DNA of 64,000 bases. Source: Streptomyces sp. NRRL F-5630 (GTDB taxonomy: Bacteria > Actinomycetota > Actinomycetes > Streptomycetales > Streptomycetaceae). The stretch's first letter is position 1. The number at the start of each line of letters is the position of its first letter. This document shows positions 18,468 through 27,539 of this stretch, piece after piece. Both the position numbers and the translations under genes were made by a program. Under the pieces are notes generated by a model. It made no database searches. It was not told where the DNA came from and worked only from the letters and a program-made list of their open reading frames with translations. The stretch lies in assembly GCF_000719475.1 (NCBI RefSeq), contig NZ_JOGO01000013.1, positions 68,368-132,367 on the forward strand, read 5' to 3'.

Positions 18468-21400
18468 TCAGGGGGTGACGTTGATCTTGAAGGTCGACGT
18501 CGTGTTGCGGATGTCCTGCGCGTTGCCCGACATCTTGAGGTTCTTGAAGGTCGCCTCGCCCACCGCCGGGCCCTGGCCCGGTTCGGGGAGCTCGTTGGCC
18601 CAGATGCCCCAGCCGGACTTCGCGTCGAAGGCGTCGCCGCTCTTCTTGGAGTTGGTGATGGTGATGTCGGTCAGGATCGTGTCCTTGACCGGGAACTGCG
18701 GCTGGCCGCCCACGTAGTTGGTCTGGAACATCACGCCGCCGTACGTCGAGTCGTTGATGTCGACGTTGGTGACGCGGATGCCCTGGAAGACCTTCGACGC
18801 GGAGAACATCCAGATCGCCGGGAAGACCTGCGAGCCCCAGAAGTGGCCACCGGTGCGTTCCAGCGTCACGTTCTCGACGGTCGTCGGTTCGGTCCCGAAG
18901 CCGTTCATCGGGTAGCCGAAGTCGAGCGAGGAGATCGTGATGCCGGAGTACACGAGGGTGTCCGCGATCCGGATGTTGCGGAAGGTGTTGCTGTAGCCGC
19001 CGTAGACCGCGAGGCCCGCCGCACGCCAGGTGAGCGTGGAGGTCAGGTTCTCGAAGACGTTGTTCTTCTCGTCGGCCCCGCCCGCGTCGATCGCCGAGAA
19101 CAGCGCGAAGCTGTCGTCGCCGGTGGCCCGGGCGTCGTTGTTGACGACGTGGTTGTCCGTCGATCCGTTGGTCATGTTGACGCCGTCGGCGAACATGTCA
19201 CGGATGCGGGAGTTCTTGATCGTCATGTTGTCGGTGTTCGCGCCCCAGTAGAGGCACACCATGTGCTCGACCCAGATGTTGTCGATGGTGATGTCCGAGA
19301 CGTTGGAGAAGTCGAACACCTTGCCGGGACCGTCGATCCGGGACGTGTAGTTGCCGAAGTAGGCGAACCCGGCGAACGAGGAGCCCTTGGCGCTCGCCTC
19401 GGCGCGGAAGCCGATGTCGGTGTTCTCCTGCGACGAGGGTGCGTGGAAGCGGGTGAACCAGGGCCCGGCGCCGACGACCTGGACCGCCTTGCCGTAGACC
19501 TGGAACTTGCTCGACGTCTCGTAGTCACCGGCGGGCAGGTAGACGCCGACGAGCTTGCCGGTCGTGTCCATGCGGACCTTGTCCAGGGCGTTCTGCACGT
19601 CCTGGTGCGAGAAGCCGGCGGGGACGGTGTACGCGGCCGGGTCCGGGTTGGCGGCGGCGGTCGCCAGCTCGGTGTTGACGAAGTCGATCGCGTACGTGGA
19701 GGAGTTGGCGGCGTCCTTCTGGAGGCGGATCTTCGAACCGGCCGGCACGGTCTTGCCGAGCTGGAGGTTCGCCTCGTCGTAGATGTGGCGCGGGGCGCCG
19801 GAGCCCGCGTCGTTGCCGGGCGCCGTCTCGTTGCCGTACAGCCAGGCGTACTTCGACGTGAGGTCGATGGGCTTGAGGAACTGGCCGTCCACGTACACGT
19901 TCAGTGTGGTGGTGGTGCCGTCCGGGACGGAGAAGCGGGTGACCAGGGTGTTGGTCGCGGCCCGGGTCGTCCACTCCACGTACTGGCCGGTGCCGGAGAG
20001 GGTCACGGCCTTGCGCCCGCTCGCCTCGCCCGCCACGTCGCCGATGGTGCGGTTGGGGCCGACCACCTTGGCGCCACCGCCGAGGGTGCCGTCCTCGGCC
20101 TCGTACATGTCGTACGGCATGTTCGCGCCGCGCCCGATGAAGAGCGCCTGCTCGGTGGTGTTGTTGTCCCGCTTGACCGGGAGTTCGTTGGCGTCGGCCG
20201 CGATGACGGTCCTGACGGTGAACTTGCCGTTGGCGGCGGTCCAGGAGCCGAGGTTCACGGCGGAGGTCGTGGACCCGGCGGCGATCGCGCCGTTGTAGGC
20301 GCCGGTCAGGGTCTTGACGGTGGTGCCCGAGGCGTCCTGGATCGCCAGTGTCACGTTGTGGGCGCCGGAGGCCGAGGTCTGGGTGCCCTGGTTCTTGATC
20401 GCGACGCTGAAACTGACGTTCTGCCCGGCGGTGGCGCTGGAGGGCGACCAGGAGACGGGGGACGCGAGGAGGTCGGAGCTGGAGACCGGCTTGACCACGA
20501 GGGCGTCGGAGCGCGTGAAGGTGTTGTTCGACTCGTTCTGCTCGACGACCTTGTTCGACGGGTCCACCTCGGCGCTCAGCGGGTAACTGCCCGCGTCCCG
20601 CGCGCCGATGCTCGCCGTGACCGTCTTCGACTCGCCGGCCGCGAGCGCGGGGACGTCCGCCGTGCCCGCCTTGGTCCCGCCGAGCGAGAAGTCCAGGTCG
20701 GTCGCCTTGGCGGCCTTCGTGCCGCTGTTGGTGACGGTCGCGCTCAGGCTGATCGCGTCCGACTCGACCGGCGCGGCGGGCGAGTTGGTGATCCCGGTGA
20801 CCTTGAGGTCCGGGTTGGCCGCCGGGGTGCCGATGACCTGGAACTCGGCGACCTGCGCGCCCGGGGCGCCCGTGTTCTTGGTGAACTTGAGCTGGACGTC
20901 GGCGGCGGAGCCGGTCACCGGAATGGTCACCGTGTTGCCGCTGCCCGGGTCGAAGGCGTAGTCCTTCGCGGCGGCGAGGCTCGTGAAGGAGGTGGCGTCC
21001 TGGTCACGGCCGAGCACCTGGATGTTCTGGGTGCGCGAGGACCAGGCGGCGTCCGGGGTGAGCTTCACGACGACCTGGCCGAGGTCGGCGTTCGCACCGA
21101 GCTTCGTGGTCAGCGTCGCCGGGTACGAGCCGCCCCCGCTCTCCCAGTAGGTGCTGGTGAGACCGTCGTTGGCGTTCGCCGCGACGAAGGTGAAGGTGCT
21201 CGACGAGGCCTCGATCGGCTTGCCCTGGGCGAGGTTCGAGCCGGAGCCACTGGTGGAGCCGGGGCGCGTGACGCTGTTGCTCGCGACGGACACGTTGCCC
21301 GCCGCGTCCTTCGCCTTGACGTAGTACGTGACGGTCGTCGCCGCCGAGGGCTTGTCGGTGTACGTGAGGACGTCCCCGGCGACCGACGTGACGAGCTTGT

Positions 21401-22745
21401 CGTTCGCGTAGACGTCGTACCCGGTGACCTTGACGTTGTCGCTCGCGGCCTGCCAGGTCAGCTTCACGTCGGAACCGGACTGCGTGTACGCCAGGTTGCC
21501 CGGCGCGGTCGGGGCCTGCGTGTCGCCGCCCTGGCCCTTGCGGGTGACGCTGTTGCTGTTCGGCGAGACGTTCCCTGCCGCGTCCTTGGCGCGCACGTAG
21601 TACGTGACGTCCGTGGAGGCGGGCTGGTTGTCGGTGTACGTCAGGACGTTGCCCGCCACGCTCGCGCGGAGCAGGCCGTTGGCGTAGATGTCGTAGCCGG
21701 TGACCCCGGTGTCGTCGCTCGCCGCCTTCCAGTCGAGCTTGATCTGCCCGGAGGCGGGCTCGGTGAAGACGAGGCCGGAGGGTGCGGTCGGCGCCTGCGT
21801 GTCACCCGTCGCGGGCCCGTAGACCTCCAGCTCGGCGAGCTGCCCGGCGGGCCAGCCGGTGTTGGCGGTGACGAGGACGCGTACGTACCGGGTCGTCGTC
21901 GTGTCGAAGGAGATGTCCGCCGACTGGTCGCTGTTCGCGTCGAAGGTGTAGGCCTTCGAGGCGGACAGGTCCGTGAAGTTCTGGTTGTCCGTCGAGCCCT
22001 GGATCTTCAGCGTCTGCTGGCGGCTCGGCCAGCCGCTCGGCAGCCGCAGCGCCACCTGGTTGACCTTGACGGAGGAGCCGAGATCGACCTGCACCCACTG
22101 CGGGAACGCGTTGTTCTTGCTCTCCCAGTAGGTGGCGCGGTTGCCGTCCCCGGCGTTGGCCGCGCCGTAGACGTCGGCGTGGCCCGACTCGCTGAAGGTC
22201 TTGCCCTGGGCCAGGTTGGGGCTCGCGGCGGCGGTCGTGCGGACCTGCATCTCGGCGAGCTGCCCCGTCCCCGTCACCGAGTTGGCGGTGAACTCGGCCC
22301 GTACGTACCGGGCGAGCGTGGCGGGCACGGAGACCTTGACGGTGTTCCCGTTGGCCGGGCCGAAGGTGTACCGCGCGGACGACTTCAGCGTCGCCCAGCT
22401 CGTGCCGTCCGCGCTGCCCTGGAGGGCGAGCGTCTGCTCGCGGCTCTCCCAGTTCGGGGGAAGCCTGAGGACGACCTGCTTGACGCGCTTGGCCTTGCCG
22501 AGGTCGGTCTGCACCCACTGCGCCGACTTCTCGCCGGCCTGCCAGTAGGTCGAGGCGTCGCCGTCGGTCGCGTGGGCGGCGGAGTGCTTGCCGAGGGTGC
22601 TGCCCGCCGTGGTGGTGGCGGGGGCGGCGCCGGGTCCTCCGGCGGCCTGGGCGCCGAGGGCCGGCAGCCCGAGCACCATGACCCCGGAGGCGAGCACGGC
22701 GCTCGCCGTACGGCGTCTCCAGCGCCTGGACGCGGATCTTGACAT
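18468..22745 (-). CDS. Secreted GH87 alpha-1,3-glucanase, multidomain
   Basis: Secreted 1425-residue glucanase predicted to hydrolyse alpha-1,3-glucan of fungal walls or nigeran-type polymer. A signal peptide ends near residue 35 (ALGAQA). Then follow approximately: discoidin/F5-8C domains at 40-170 and 172-310, two fibronectin-III domains at 315-495 (each with DTQAPTAP...), a third discoidin-like domain at 500-640, two CARDB domains at 645-870, a CBM-like module at 880-1010, and a right-handed beta-helix catalytic domain at about 1030-1425. Asp1187 and Asp1210/Asp1211 (FADGVN...ATGDDSF) have the same 23/24 spacing as the catalytic D1067/D1090/D1091 of Bacillus Agl-KA (GH87). The ATG at 22745 has a GAGGGA site. 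It is monocistronic. Confidence 0.88.
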   Translation of the reverse strand: MSRSASRRWRRRTASAVLASGVMVLGLPALGAQAAGGPGAAPATTTAGSTLGKHSAAHATDGDASTYWQAGEKSAQWVQTDLGKAKRVKQVVLRLPPNWESREQTLALQGSADGTSWATLKSSARYTFGPANGNTVKVSVPATLARYVRAEFTANSVTGTGQLAEMQVRTTAAASPNLAQGKTFSESGHADVYGAANAGDGNRATYWESKNNAFPQWVQVDLGSSVKVNQVALRLPSGWPSRQQTLKIQGSTDNQNFTDLSASKAYTFDANSDQSADISFDTTTTRYVRVLVTANTGWPAGQLAELEVYGPATGDTQAPTAPSGLVFTEPASGQIKLDWKAASDDTGVTGYDIYANGLLRASVAGNVLTYTDNQPASTDVTYYVRAKDAAGNVSPNSNSVTRKGQGGDTQAPTAPGNLAYTQSGSDVKLTWQAASDNVKVTGYDVYANDKLVTSVAGDVLTYTDKPSAATTVTYYVKAKDAAGNVSVASNSVTRPGSTSGSGSNLAQGKPIEASSSTFTFVAANANDGLTSTYWESGGGSYPATLTTKLGANADLGQVVVKLTPDAAWSSRTQNIQVLGRDQDATSFTSLAAAKDYAFDPGSGNTVTIPVTGSAADVQLKFTKNTGAPGAQVAEFQVIGTPAANPDLKVTGITNSPAAPVESDAISLSATVTNSGTKAAKATDLDFSLGGTKAGTADVPALAAGESKTVTASIGARDAGSYPLSAEVDPSNKVVEQNESNNTFTRSDALVVKPVSSSDLLASPVSWSPSSATAGQNVSFSVAIKNQGTQTSASGAHNVTLAIQDASGTTVKTLTGAYNGAIAAGSTTSAVNLGSWTAANGKFTVRTVIAADANELPVKRDNNTTEQALFIGRGANMPYDMYEAEDGTLGGGAKVVGPNRTIGDVAGEASGRKAVTLSGTGQYVEWTTRAATNTLVTRFSVPDGTTTTLNVYVDGQFLKPIDLTSKYAWLYGNETAPGNDAGSGAPRHIYDEANLQLGKTVPAGSKIRLQKDAANSSTYAIDFVNTELATAAANPDPAAYTVPAGFSHQDVQNALDKVRMDTTGKLVGVYLPAGDYETSSKFQVYGKAVQVVGAGPWFTRFHAPSSQENTDIGFRAEASAKGSSFAGFAYFGNYTSRIDGPGKVFDFSNVSDITIDNIWVEHMVCLYWGANTDNMTIKNSRIRDMFADGVNMTNGSTDNHVVNNDARATGDDSFALFSAIDAGGADEKNNVFENLTSTLTWRAAGLAVYGGYSNTFRNIRIADTLVYSGITISSLDFGYPMNGFGTEPTTVENVTLERTGGHFWGSQVFPAIWMFSASKVFQGIRVTNVDINDSTYGGVMFQTNYVGGQPQFPVKDTILTDITITNSKKSGDAFDAKSGWGIWANELPEPGQGPAVGEATFKNLKMSGNAQDIRNTTSTFKINVTP

Positions 22746-23204
22746 CGCGGGGGTCCCTCTCTGCGGGGCCTCGTGCGCGGGGGCGCGCGAGGGCGGCTCA
22801 TGGAACAGGGGGCAGAGCGGTGGCCCCGGCCGGGACGAGCGGCGGGGAGGCCGCCCGGACCGCACGGGGCCGGGCCGCCGGGCCCGGAGGAGGGCACGGC
22901 GGCCCGAGCGGGTGAACTCATGTTCTTGCGCTCGATTATTGGAATATTGCAGAGAGTTGTAAGGCGGTCTACGGGTGGGACGGAGGAATTTGCCCCGACC
23001 GACCGTCAGGAGAGCGGATGAGGGGGGCGGTCGGGGCCTCCCCGTCATGACCCGGAATCGTTCTTTCGCGCACGGCGCTGACACATCCGCACTCCGCCGG
23101 GGACGCCTTCGAAGCTGGCGGCAGCACGTCAGACCAGGGCGGTCGCAAAGCGGTTGACGTTCCGCAAGCCCACCCGGAGCGCGCCTTGCCTGACGCCCCA
23201 CCCG

Positions 23205-23352
23205 ACCCCCGGGCTCGGTGCGGTCGGCGTTCCGGGCGCGGGCTCCTGGGAGACCTTCCAGTTCGTGGCGACGCTCCTCGGGGGGCGCTGGGCCCCTCCA
23301 CCCGAGCTTCACGGGGGGCAAGGACTTCGGCGTCAACGGCTTCACGCTGGCG
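23205..23352 (+). pseudogene. CBM6 C-terminal remnant with frameshift
   Basis: A fragment reading GAVGVPGAGSWETFQFVATLLGG in one frame and then FTGGKDFGVNGFTLAG in the next matches the end of a CBM6 carbohydrate-binding module (typical: 'vPstGsWeTw......L.FtGg.dFnvNwF.l'). The frame changes at a run of six G (23280-23285); removing one G joins the halves. There is no start codon or upstream module. It is most likely the tail of a decayed polysaccharide-degrading enzyme next to the GH87 gene. The rest of 22746-23424 has no gene, only the GH87 promoter region, including an AT-rich patch at about 22915-22960. Confidence 0.5.
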
Positions 23353-23424
23353 GGGGAGGGGGCTGAGGGCCGGTTGGGTGGTAGGGGGCGGGCGGGCCGG
23401 GGCGGTGGGCCGCCCGCCTCCGTC

Positions 23425-24612
23425 TCATCGCAGCGCCGACTCGCCCGTCAGTGCCTGGCCGATCATCAGCGTGTGCATCTCCGCCGTGCCCTCGTAGGTG
23501 AGGACCGATTCGAGGTTCGCCATGTGGCGCATGACCGGGAATTCGAGCGAGATGCCGTTCGCGCCGAGGATCGTGCGGCTCGTACGGGCGATGTCGAGCG
23601 CCTTGCCGACGTTGTTGAGCTTGCCGAGACTCACCTGCTCGGGGCGCAGCCCCACCGAGTCCTTGCGGCGGCCGAGGTGCAGCGCGAGCAGCGTGCCGTT
23701 GGTCAGCTCGACCGCCATCGACGCGAGCTTCGCCTGCGTGAGCTGGAAGCCCGCGAGCGGCTTGCCGAACTGCTCGCGCTCCTTCGCGTACGCCAGCGCG
23801 GTACGGAAACAGCTGCGCGCCGCGCCCAGGGCGCCCCAGAGGATGCCGTACCGCGCCTCGTTGAGGCACGACAGCGGACCGCGCAGCCCCGTGACGTCCG
23901 GGAGCACCGCGTCGGCGGGCAGCCGCACCCCGTCGAGCAGCAGCTCACTCGTCACCGAGGCGCGCAGCGAACCCTTGTGCTTGATCGGCGGCGCCGAGAA
24001 GCCGGGCGCGTCCGTCGGCACGACGAAGCCGCGCACCCCCTCCTCGGTCCGCGCCCACACGACGGCGACCGAGGCGACCGAGCCGTTGGTGATCCACATC
24101 TTGCGCCCGTCGAGCACCCAGTCGGAGCCGTCGCGGCGCGCCCGTGTGCGCATCCCGCCCGGGTCCGAGCCGTGATCGGGCTCGGTGAGCCCGAAGCAGC
24201 CGATCGCCTCGCCGGTCGCCATGCGCGGCAGCCACTCCCGCTTCTGCTCCTCGCTCCCGAAGCGGTGGATCGCGTACATCGCGAGCGAGCCCTGGACGCT
24301 CACGAGCGAGCGCAGCCCCGAGTCCGTCGCCTCCAGCTCCAGACACGCGAGCCCGTACTCCACGGCGCTCGTCCCGGCACACCCGTAGCCCTCCAGGTGC
24401 ATCCCGAGCAACCCCAAGGACCCCAGTTCCCTGGCAAGTTCGCGCACCGTTGGCAGCTCGCCGCTCTCGTACCACCCGGCGATGTGCGGCTCCACGGAGG
24501 CGTCGCACACCTGCCGCACCGTCTGCCGCACCGCCTTCTCCTCGGGGCTCAGCAGGTCGTCGATCCCCGCGAGGTCCAGCGGGTCGGACTTCGGGGCGGT
24601 CCTCTTGCTCAT
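23425..24612 (-). CDS. Acyl-CoA dehydrogenase, glutaryl-CoA type
   Basis: FAD-dependent acyl-CoA dehydrogenase of 395 residues. FAD/substrate signatures CFGLTEPDHGSDPGGM and the WITNGS motif are intact, and the catalytic Glu lies in LTYEGTAEMH near the C-terminus. The pattern (LRSLVSVQGSLAM, GCFGLTEP..GSDP) is most like glutaryl-CoA dehydrogenase, which oxidises and decarboxylates glutaryl-CoA to crotonyl-CoA in lysine and tryptophan breakdown. The ATG at 24612 follows AGGAGG. It is monocistronic, so genomic context does not confirm the substrate. Confidence 0.88.
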   Translation of the reverse strand: MSKRTAPKSDPLDLAGIDDLLSPEEKAVRQTVRQVCDASVEPHIAGWYESGELPTVRELARELGSLGLLGMHLEGYGCAGTSAVEYGLACLELEATDSGLRSLVSVQGSLAMYAIHRFGSEEQKREWLPRMATGEAIGCFGLTEPDHGSDPGGMRTRARRDGSDWVLDGRKMWITNGSVASVAVVWARTEEGVRGFVVPTDAPGFSAPPIKHKGSLRASVTSELLLDGVRLPADAVLPDVTGLRGPLSCLNEARYGILWGALGAARSCFRTALAYAKEREQFGKPLAGFQLTQAKLASMAVELTNGTLLALHLGRRKDSVGLRPEQVSLGKLNNVGKALDIARTSRTILGANGISLEFPVMRHMANLESVLTYEGTAEMHTLMIGQALTGESALR

Positions 24613-24727
24613 ACGTCGTCCTCCTGATGCGGGTGCGTGCGGCCGCCATCCTCGCGCGCGGGGCCGTCGCTGGGCAGGCCCCGAAAACGTGGTGCGCGGC
24701 ACGTCCGGGGTCGGCTACCGTCTTCCC

Positions 24728-24757
24728 ATGTTCTTCATGACGCCGATCTACGAGTGA
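24728..24757 (+). CDS. Possible leaderless 9-aa leader peptide
   Basis: A tiny frame encoding MFFMTPIYE lies 57 nt before the DUF6243 gene. TACCGT (24716-24721), a fair -10 hexamer, is exactly 6 nt upstream of its ATG, and all codons end in G or C. It could be a leader peptide, or simply chance sequence next to the promoter of the next gene. Confidence 0.3.
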   Translation: MFFMTPIYE

Positions 24758-24814
24758 GCGCGCGCGGGCACGGCCCGCCCCCCACCCCACCTTCCCCACG
24801 ATCGGAGTCGAGTC

Positions 24815-25075
24815 ATGGCCAAGAGCCGTAACAATCTGCTGGGCGTAGGCGGCCAGCGCGGTCACCTGCCGAAGAACGGCGGCCCGGGTTCGGGCGGCCC
24901 GCACGGCGCGGGCGACCGCCAGGCCGCCGAGACCCGCAAGCAGGAGCTCGCCCGCCGGATGCGCGAGCGCCTGACGGGCACGGAGCAGGCCGCCACGGAC
25001 GCTTCCGAGTCCCGGACGGACGCTTCCGAGTCCGGGGCCGGTACGGAGCAGGGCGCCGCCGAGCCGCGCGCCTGA
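24815..25075 (+). CDS. DUF6243 family protein
   Basis: An 86-residue hydrophilic protein beginning MAKSRNNLLGVGGQR, the hallmark of the streptomycete DUF6243 family. A helical basic segment follows (ETRKQELARRMRERL). The C-terminus contains a short repeat, TDASES twice, encoded by a duplicated GACGCTTCCGAGTCC. The function is unknown. A canonical hairpin terminator lies just downstream, so the gene is monocistronic or ends a very short unit. Confidence 0.85.
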   Translation: MAKSRNNLLGVGGQRGHLPKNGGPGSGGPHGAGDRQAAETRKQELARRMRERLTGTEQAATDASESRTDASESGAGTEQGAAEPRA

Positions 25076-25092
25076 CCCCCCGCACGCACGAC

Positions 25093-25125
25093 CGAGGCGC
25101 CCCGCACACCGTGCGGGGCGCCTCG
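25093..25125 (+). terminator. Terminator after DUF6243 gene
   Basis: A perfect 15-bp stem (CGAGGCGCCCCGCAC / GTGCGGGGCGCCTCG) with a 3-nt loop, 18 nt after the stop codon. No U tract follows. Confidence 0.85.
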
Positions 25126-25249
25126 CCGCGTCTCCCCCTCCTCGTTCCAGGCGCACGGGGAAGGGCGGGAGAGCACCGGGTGGAGACGCACGGAGCCGCG
25201 CGCGGCGTTTCGCCCGCTTTCGCCCGTTCCGCTCGCCACACTGTGGCGG

Positions 25250-27478
25250 GTGAACGCGTCACGCCAGGGCGGAGACGAGGATCCCGGTCTCCCGCGCCCC
25301 TCCCAGCTCCTGCCACCCCTCGACCCCGAACAGCTCGACGTGCTCGCCGAGTTGGGCCGCCGCTGGCCGCGCCTGGCCCCGTACCGCCCGCGGACGTACG
25401 AGTCGCTGCCCGTCGACCCCGACCTCGGCGAGTTCCGCCGCGCCGAGGTGGGCCGCGGCCCCTTCGGCCGCCTCGCCCCCGTCGGCCCCCTCGCGCCGCC
25501 CCGCACCGAGGACCGCGAGGGCGAGGAGACCACCGACGCGAGCCCCGAGAAGGCGGGCCCCACTCCTCTCCACCGCGCCCGCCGCCTCCTCCTCGGCGCC
25601 CCCCTGCGCACCACCACGCTCGCCCACGAGAGCACGCGCAAGCTCGTCGCGCTGCCGGTGCTCGCCGCCGACGCGCTCTCCTCGGTGGCGTACGGGCCCG
25701 AGGCGCTGCTCGCCGTGCTCGTGCTCGCGGGCTCGGCCGGGCTCGCCTGGGCGCTGCCGATCGCGGCCACGATCGCGTTCCTCATGCTCGCCGTCGGAGC
25801 GTCGTACCGGCAGACGATCCGTGCCTATCCGCACGGCGGCGGCTCGTACATCGTGGCGAGCGACAACCTCGGGCGCATGCCCGGACTGCTCGCCGCCGGT
25901 GGGCTCCTCATCGACTACGTGCTGACCGTCGCCGTCTCCCTCTCGGCCGGGATCGCCGCCGTCACCTCCGCGCTGCCCGCCCTGCGCCCGGCCGTCGTCC
26001 CGCTCGGGCTCGCCACCGTCGCGGTGCTCCTGCTCGGCAATCTGCGCGGCGTCCGGCAGGCCGGGATGATCTTCGCGGCGCCGACCTACGCCTTCCTGAT
26101 CGCCGTCGTCGCCCTCGTCGTCTCCTCCCTGGTCGACGCGGCGCACCGCGACTTCGTCCCCGTACCGCCCACGCTCCCGCACGCCACCGAGGGCGTCAGC
26201 ATCCTCCTCGTGATGCGCGCCTTCGCCTCCGGCTCGACGGCGATGACGGGGATCGAGGCCATCTCCAACGCGGTGCCCGCCTTCCGTCCCGTGCGCTGGC
26301 GCAACGCGCGCACGACGCTCACGTGGATGATCGGCCTGCTCATCGCGCTCTTCGCGGGCGTCGTCGCGAGCGCGCACTTCAGCGGCGTCGTTCCGGGGGG
26401 CAATCAGACGATCCTGTCGCACATGGCGCGCCTGACCTTCGGGCCGGGCTTCCTCTACGGGTACACGCAGGCGGCGACGGCCGCCGTGCTGCTCCTGGCC
26501 GCGAACACCGCGTACAACGACTGCCCGCGCGTCCTGCACCTGCTCGCGCGCGACGACCACGCCCCGCACCTGTTCCAGCGCCAGGGCGACCGGCTCGCCT
26601 TCAACAACGGCATCACCGCGCTCTCCGTGACCGCCGCGCTCGTCTTCGTCGCCTTCGACGGCCAGACCGCCGCGCTCATCCCGCTCTACGCGGTCGGCGT
26701 CTTCCTCGCCTTCACGCTCTCGCAGGCGGGCATGGTCGTGCACTGGCACCGGCGCCGCACCGAGCCGCACCGCCGCAAGAACCTCCTCTTCAACGCGACA
26801 GGCTGCGTGCTCTCGGGGCTCGTCCTCGTGACGGCGGCGGTCACGAAGTTCCTCGAAGGCGCCTGGGTCGCGCTCCTCGCCATCGCGGCCTTCGTCGTGC
26901 TCGCCACGCGGGTGCGCGGGCACTACGCGCGGGTCCGCGCGGCGCTGCGGCTGCGCCCGCAGGCGGTGACGCACGTGGACGCGCGGTTGCTGGCGGCCCG
27001 GGCGGAACCGGAGCGGGAGGGCGCCCGCGAGGAGGGCCCCGCCTGCCGGGACGAGGAGGAGGAGACACCGCAGCAGGTACGGCACCTGACCGTCGTCGCC
27101 CTCGCCGTGCTCGACCTCTCGGGCCTGCGCGCCCTCGCCTACGCGGCCTCGCTCGGACAGCCGCTCCTCGCCCTCCACATCAGCCCCGACGAGGAGGAGG
27201 CCGACCGCTTCCGGGAGTACTGGGAGCGCTGGGGCGACCACGTCCCGCTGCACGTCGTCCTCTCCCCGTACCGCGCCCTGATCGCCCCGCTCGTGCACTA
27301 CATCGCGACCCTGCACGCCCAGCGCCCCGAACTCACCATCACGGTCGTCCTCCCGGAGATCGTCCCCCGCCACCCCCACCACCGCCTCCTGCACAGCCAC
27401 GACGCGGCCCGCCTGCGCCGGGCGCTGCGCCCCCTCCCGAAGATCGTGATCACGGAGGTGCCCTTCCACGTGCCGTAG
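25250..27478 (+). CDS. KimA-type potassium transporter (APC family)
   Basis: An APC-superfamily permease of 742 residues resembling Bacillus KimA (YdaO), a high-affinity proton-coupled K+ importer controlled by c-di-AMP. Shared signatures: ADALSSVAYGPEALL, YPHGGGSYIVASDNLG, DYVLTVAVSLSAGIAAVTSALPAL and GIEAISNAVPAF. About 12 membrane helices span residues 130-570, and a cytoplasmic regulatory domain fills the C-terminus. Unlike KimA of about 600 residues, a 105-residue charged N-terminal extension precedes the core. The start is a GTG with a weak GGCGGG site, so a shorter protein is possible. The K+ role is inferred from homology alone. Confidence 0.82.
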   Translation: MNASRQGGDEDPGLPRPSQLLPPLDPEQLDVLAELGRRWPRLAPYRPRTYESLPVDPDLGEFRRAEVGRGPFGRLAPVGPLAPPRTEDREGEETTDASPEKAGPTPLHRARRLLLGAPLRTTTLAHESTRKLVALPVLAADALSSVAYGPEALLAVLVLAGSAGLAWALPIAATIAFLMLAVGASYRQTIRAYPHGGGSYIVASDNLGRMPGLLAAGGLLIDYVLTVAVSLSAGIAAVTSALPALRPAVVPLGLATVAVLLLGNLRGVRQAGMIFAAPTYAFLIAVVALVVSSLVDAAHRDFVPVPPTLPHATEGVSILLVMRAFASGSTAMTGIEAISNAVPAFRPVRWRNARTTLTWMIGLLIALFAGVVASAHFSGVVPGGNQTILSHMARLTFGPGFLYGYTQAATAAVLLLAANTAYNDCPRVLHLLARDDHAPHLFQRQGDRLAFNNGITALSVTAALVFVAFDGQTAALIPLYAVGVFLAFTLSQAGMVVHWHRRRTEPHRRKNLLFNATGCVLSGLVLVTAAVTKFLEGAWVALLAIAAFVVLATRVRGHYARVRAALRLRPQAVTHVDARLLAARAEPEREGAREEGPACRDEEEETPQQVRHLTVVALAVLDLSGLRALAYAASLGQPLLALHISPDEEEADRFREYWERWGDHVPLHVVLSPYRALIAPLVHYIATLHAQRPELTITVVLPEIVPRHPHHRLLHSHDAARLRRALRPLPKIVITEVPFHVP

Positions 27479-27539
27479 CGTCCGGGGCGAGGGTGGGGCC
27501 CGGGGCAACGAGGGGCGCCGTCCCGTGCCGCTGCCTCGC

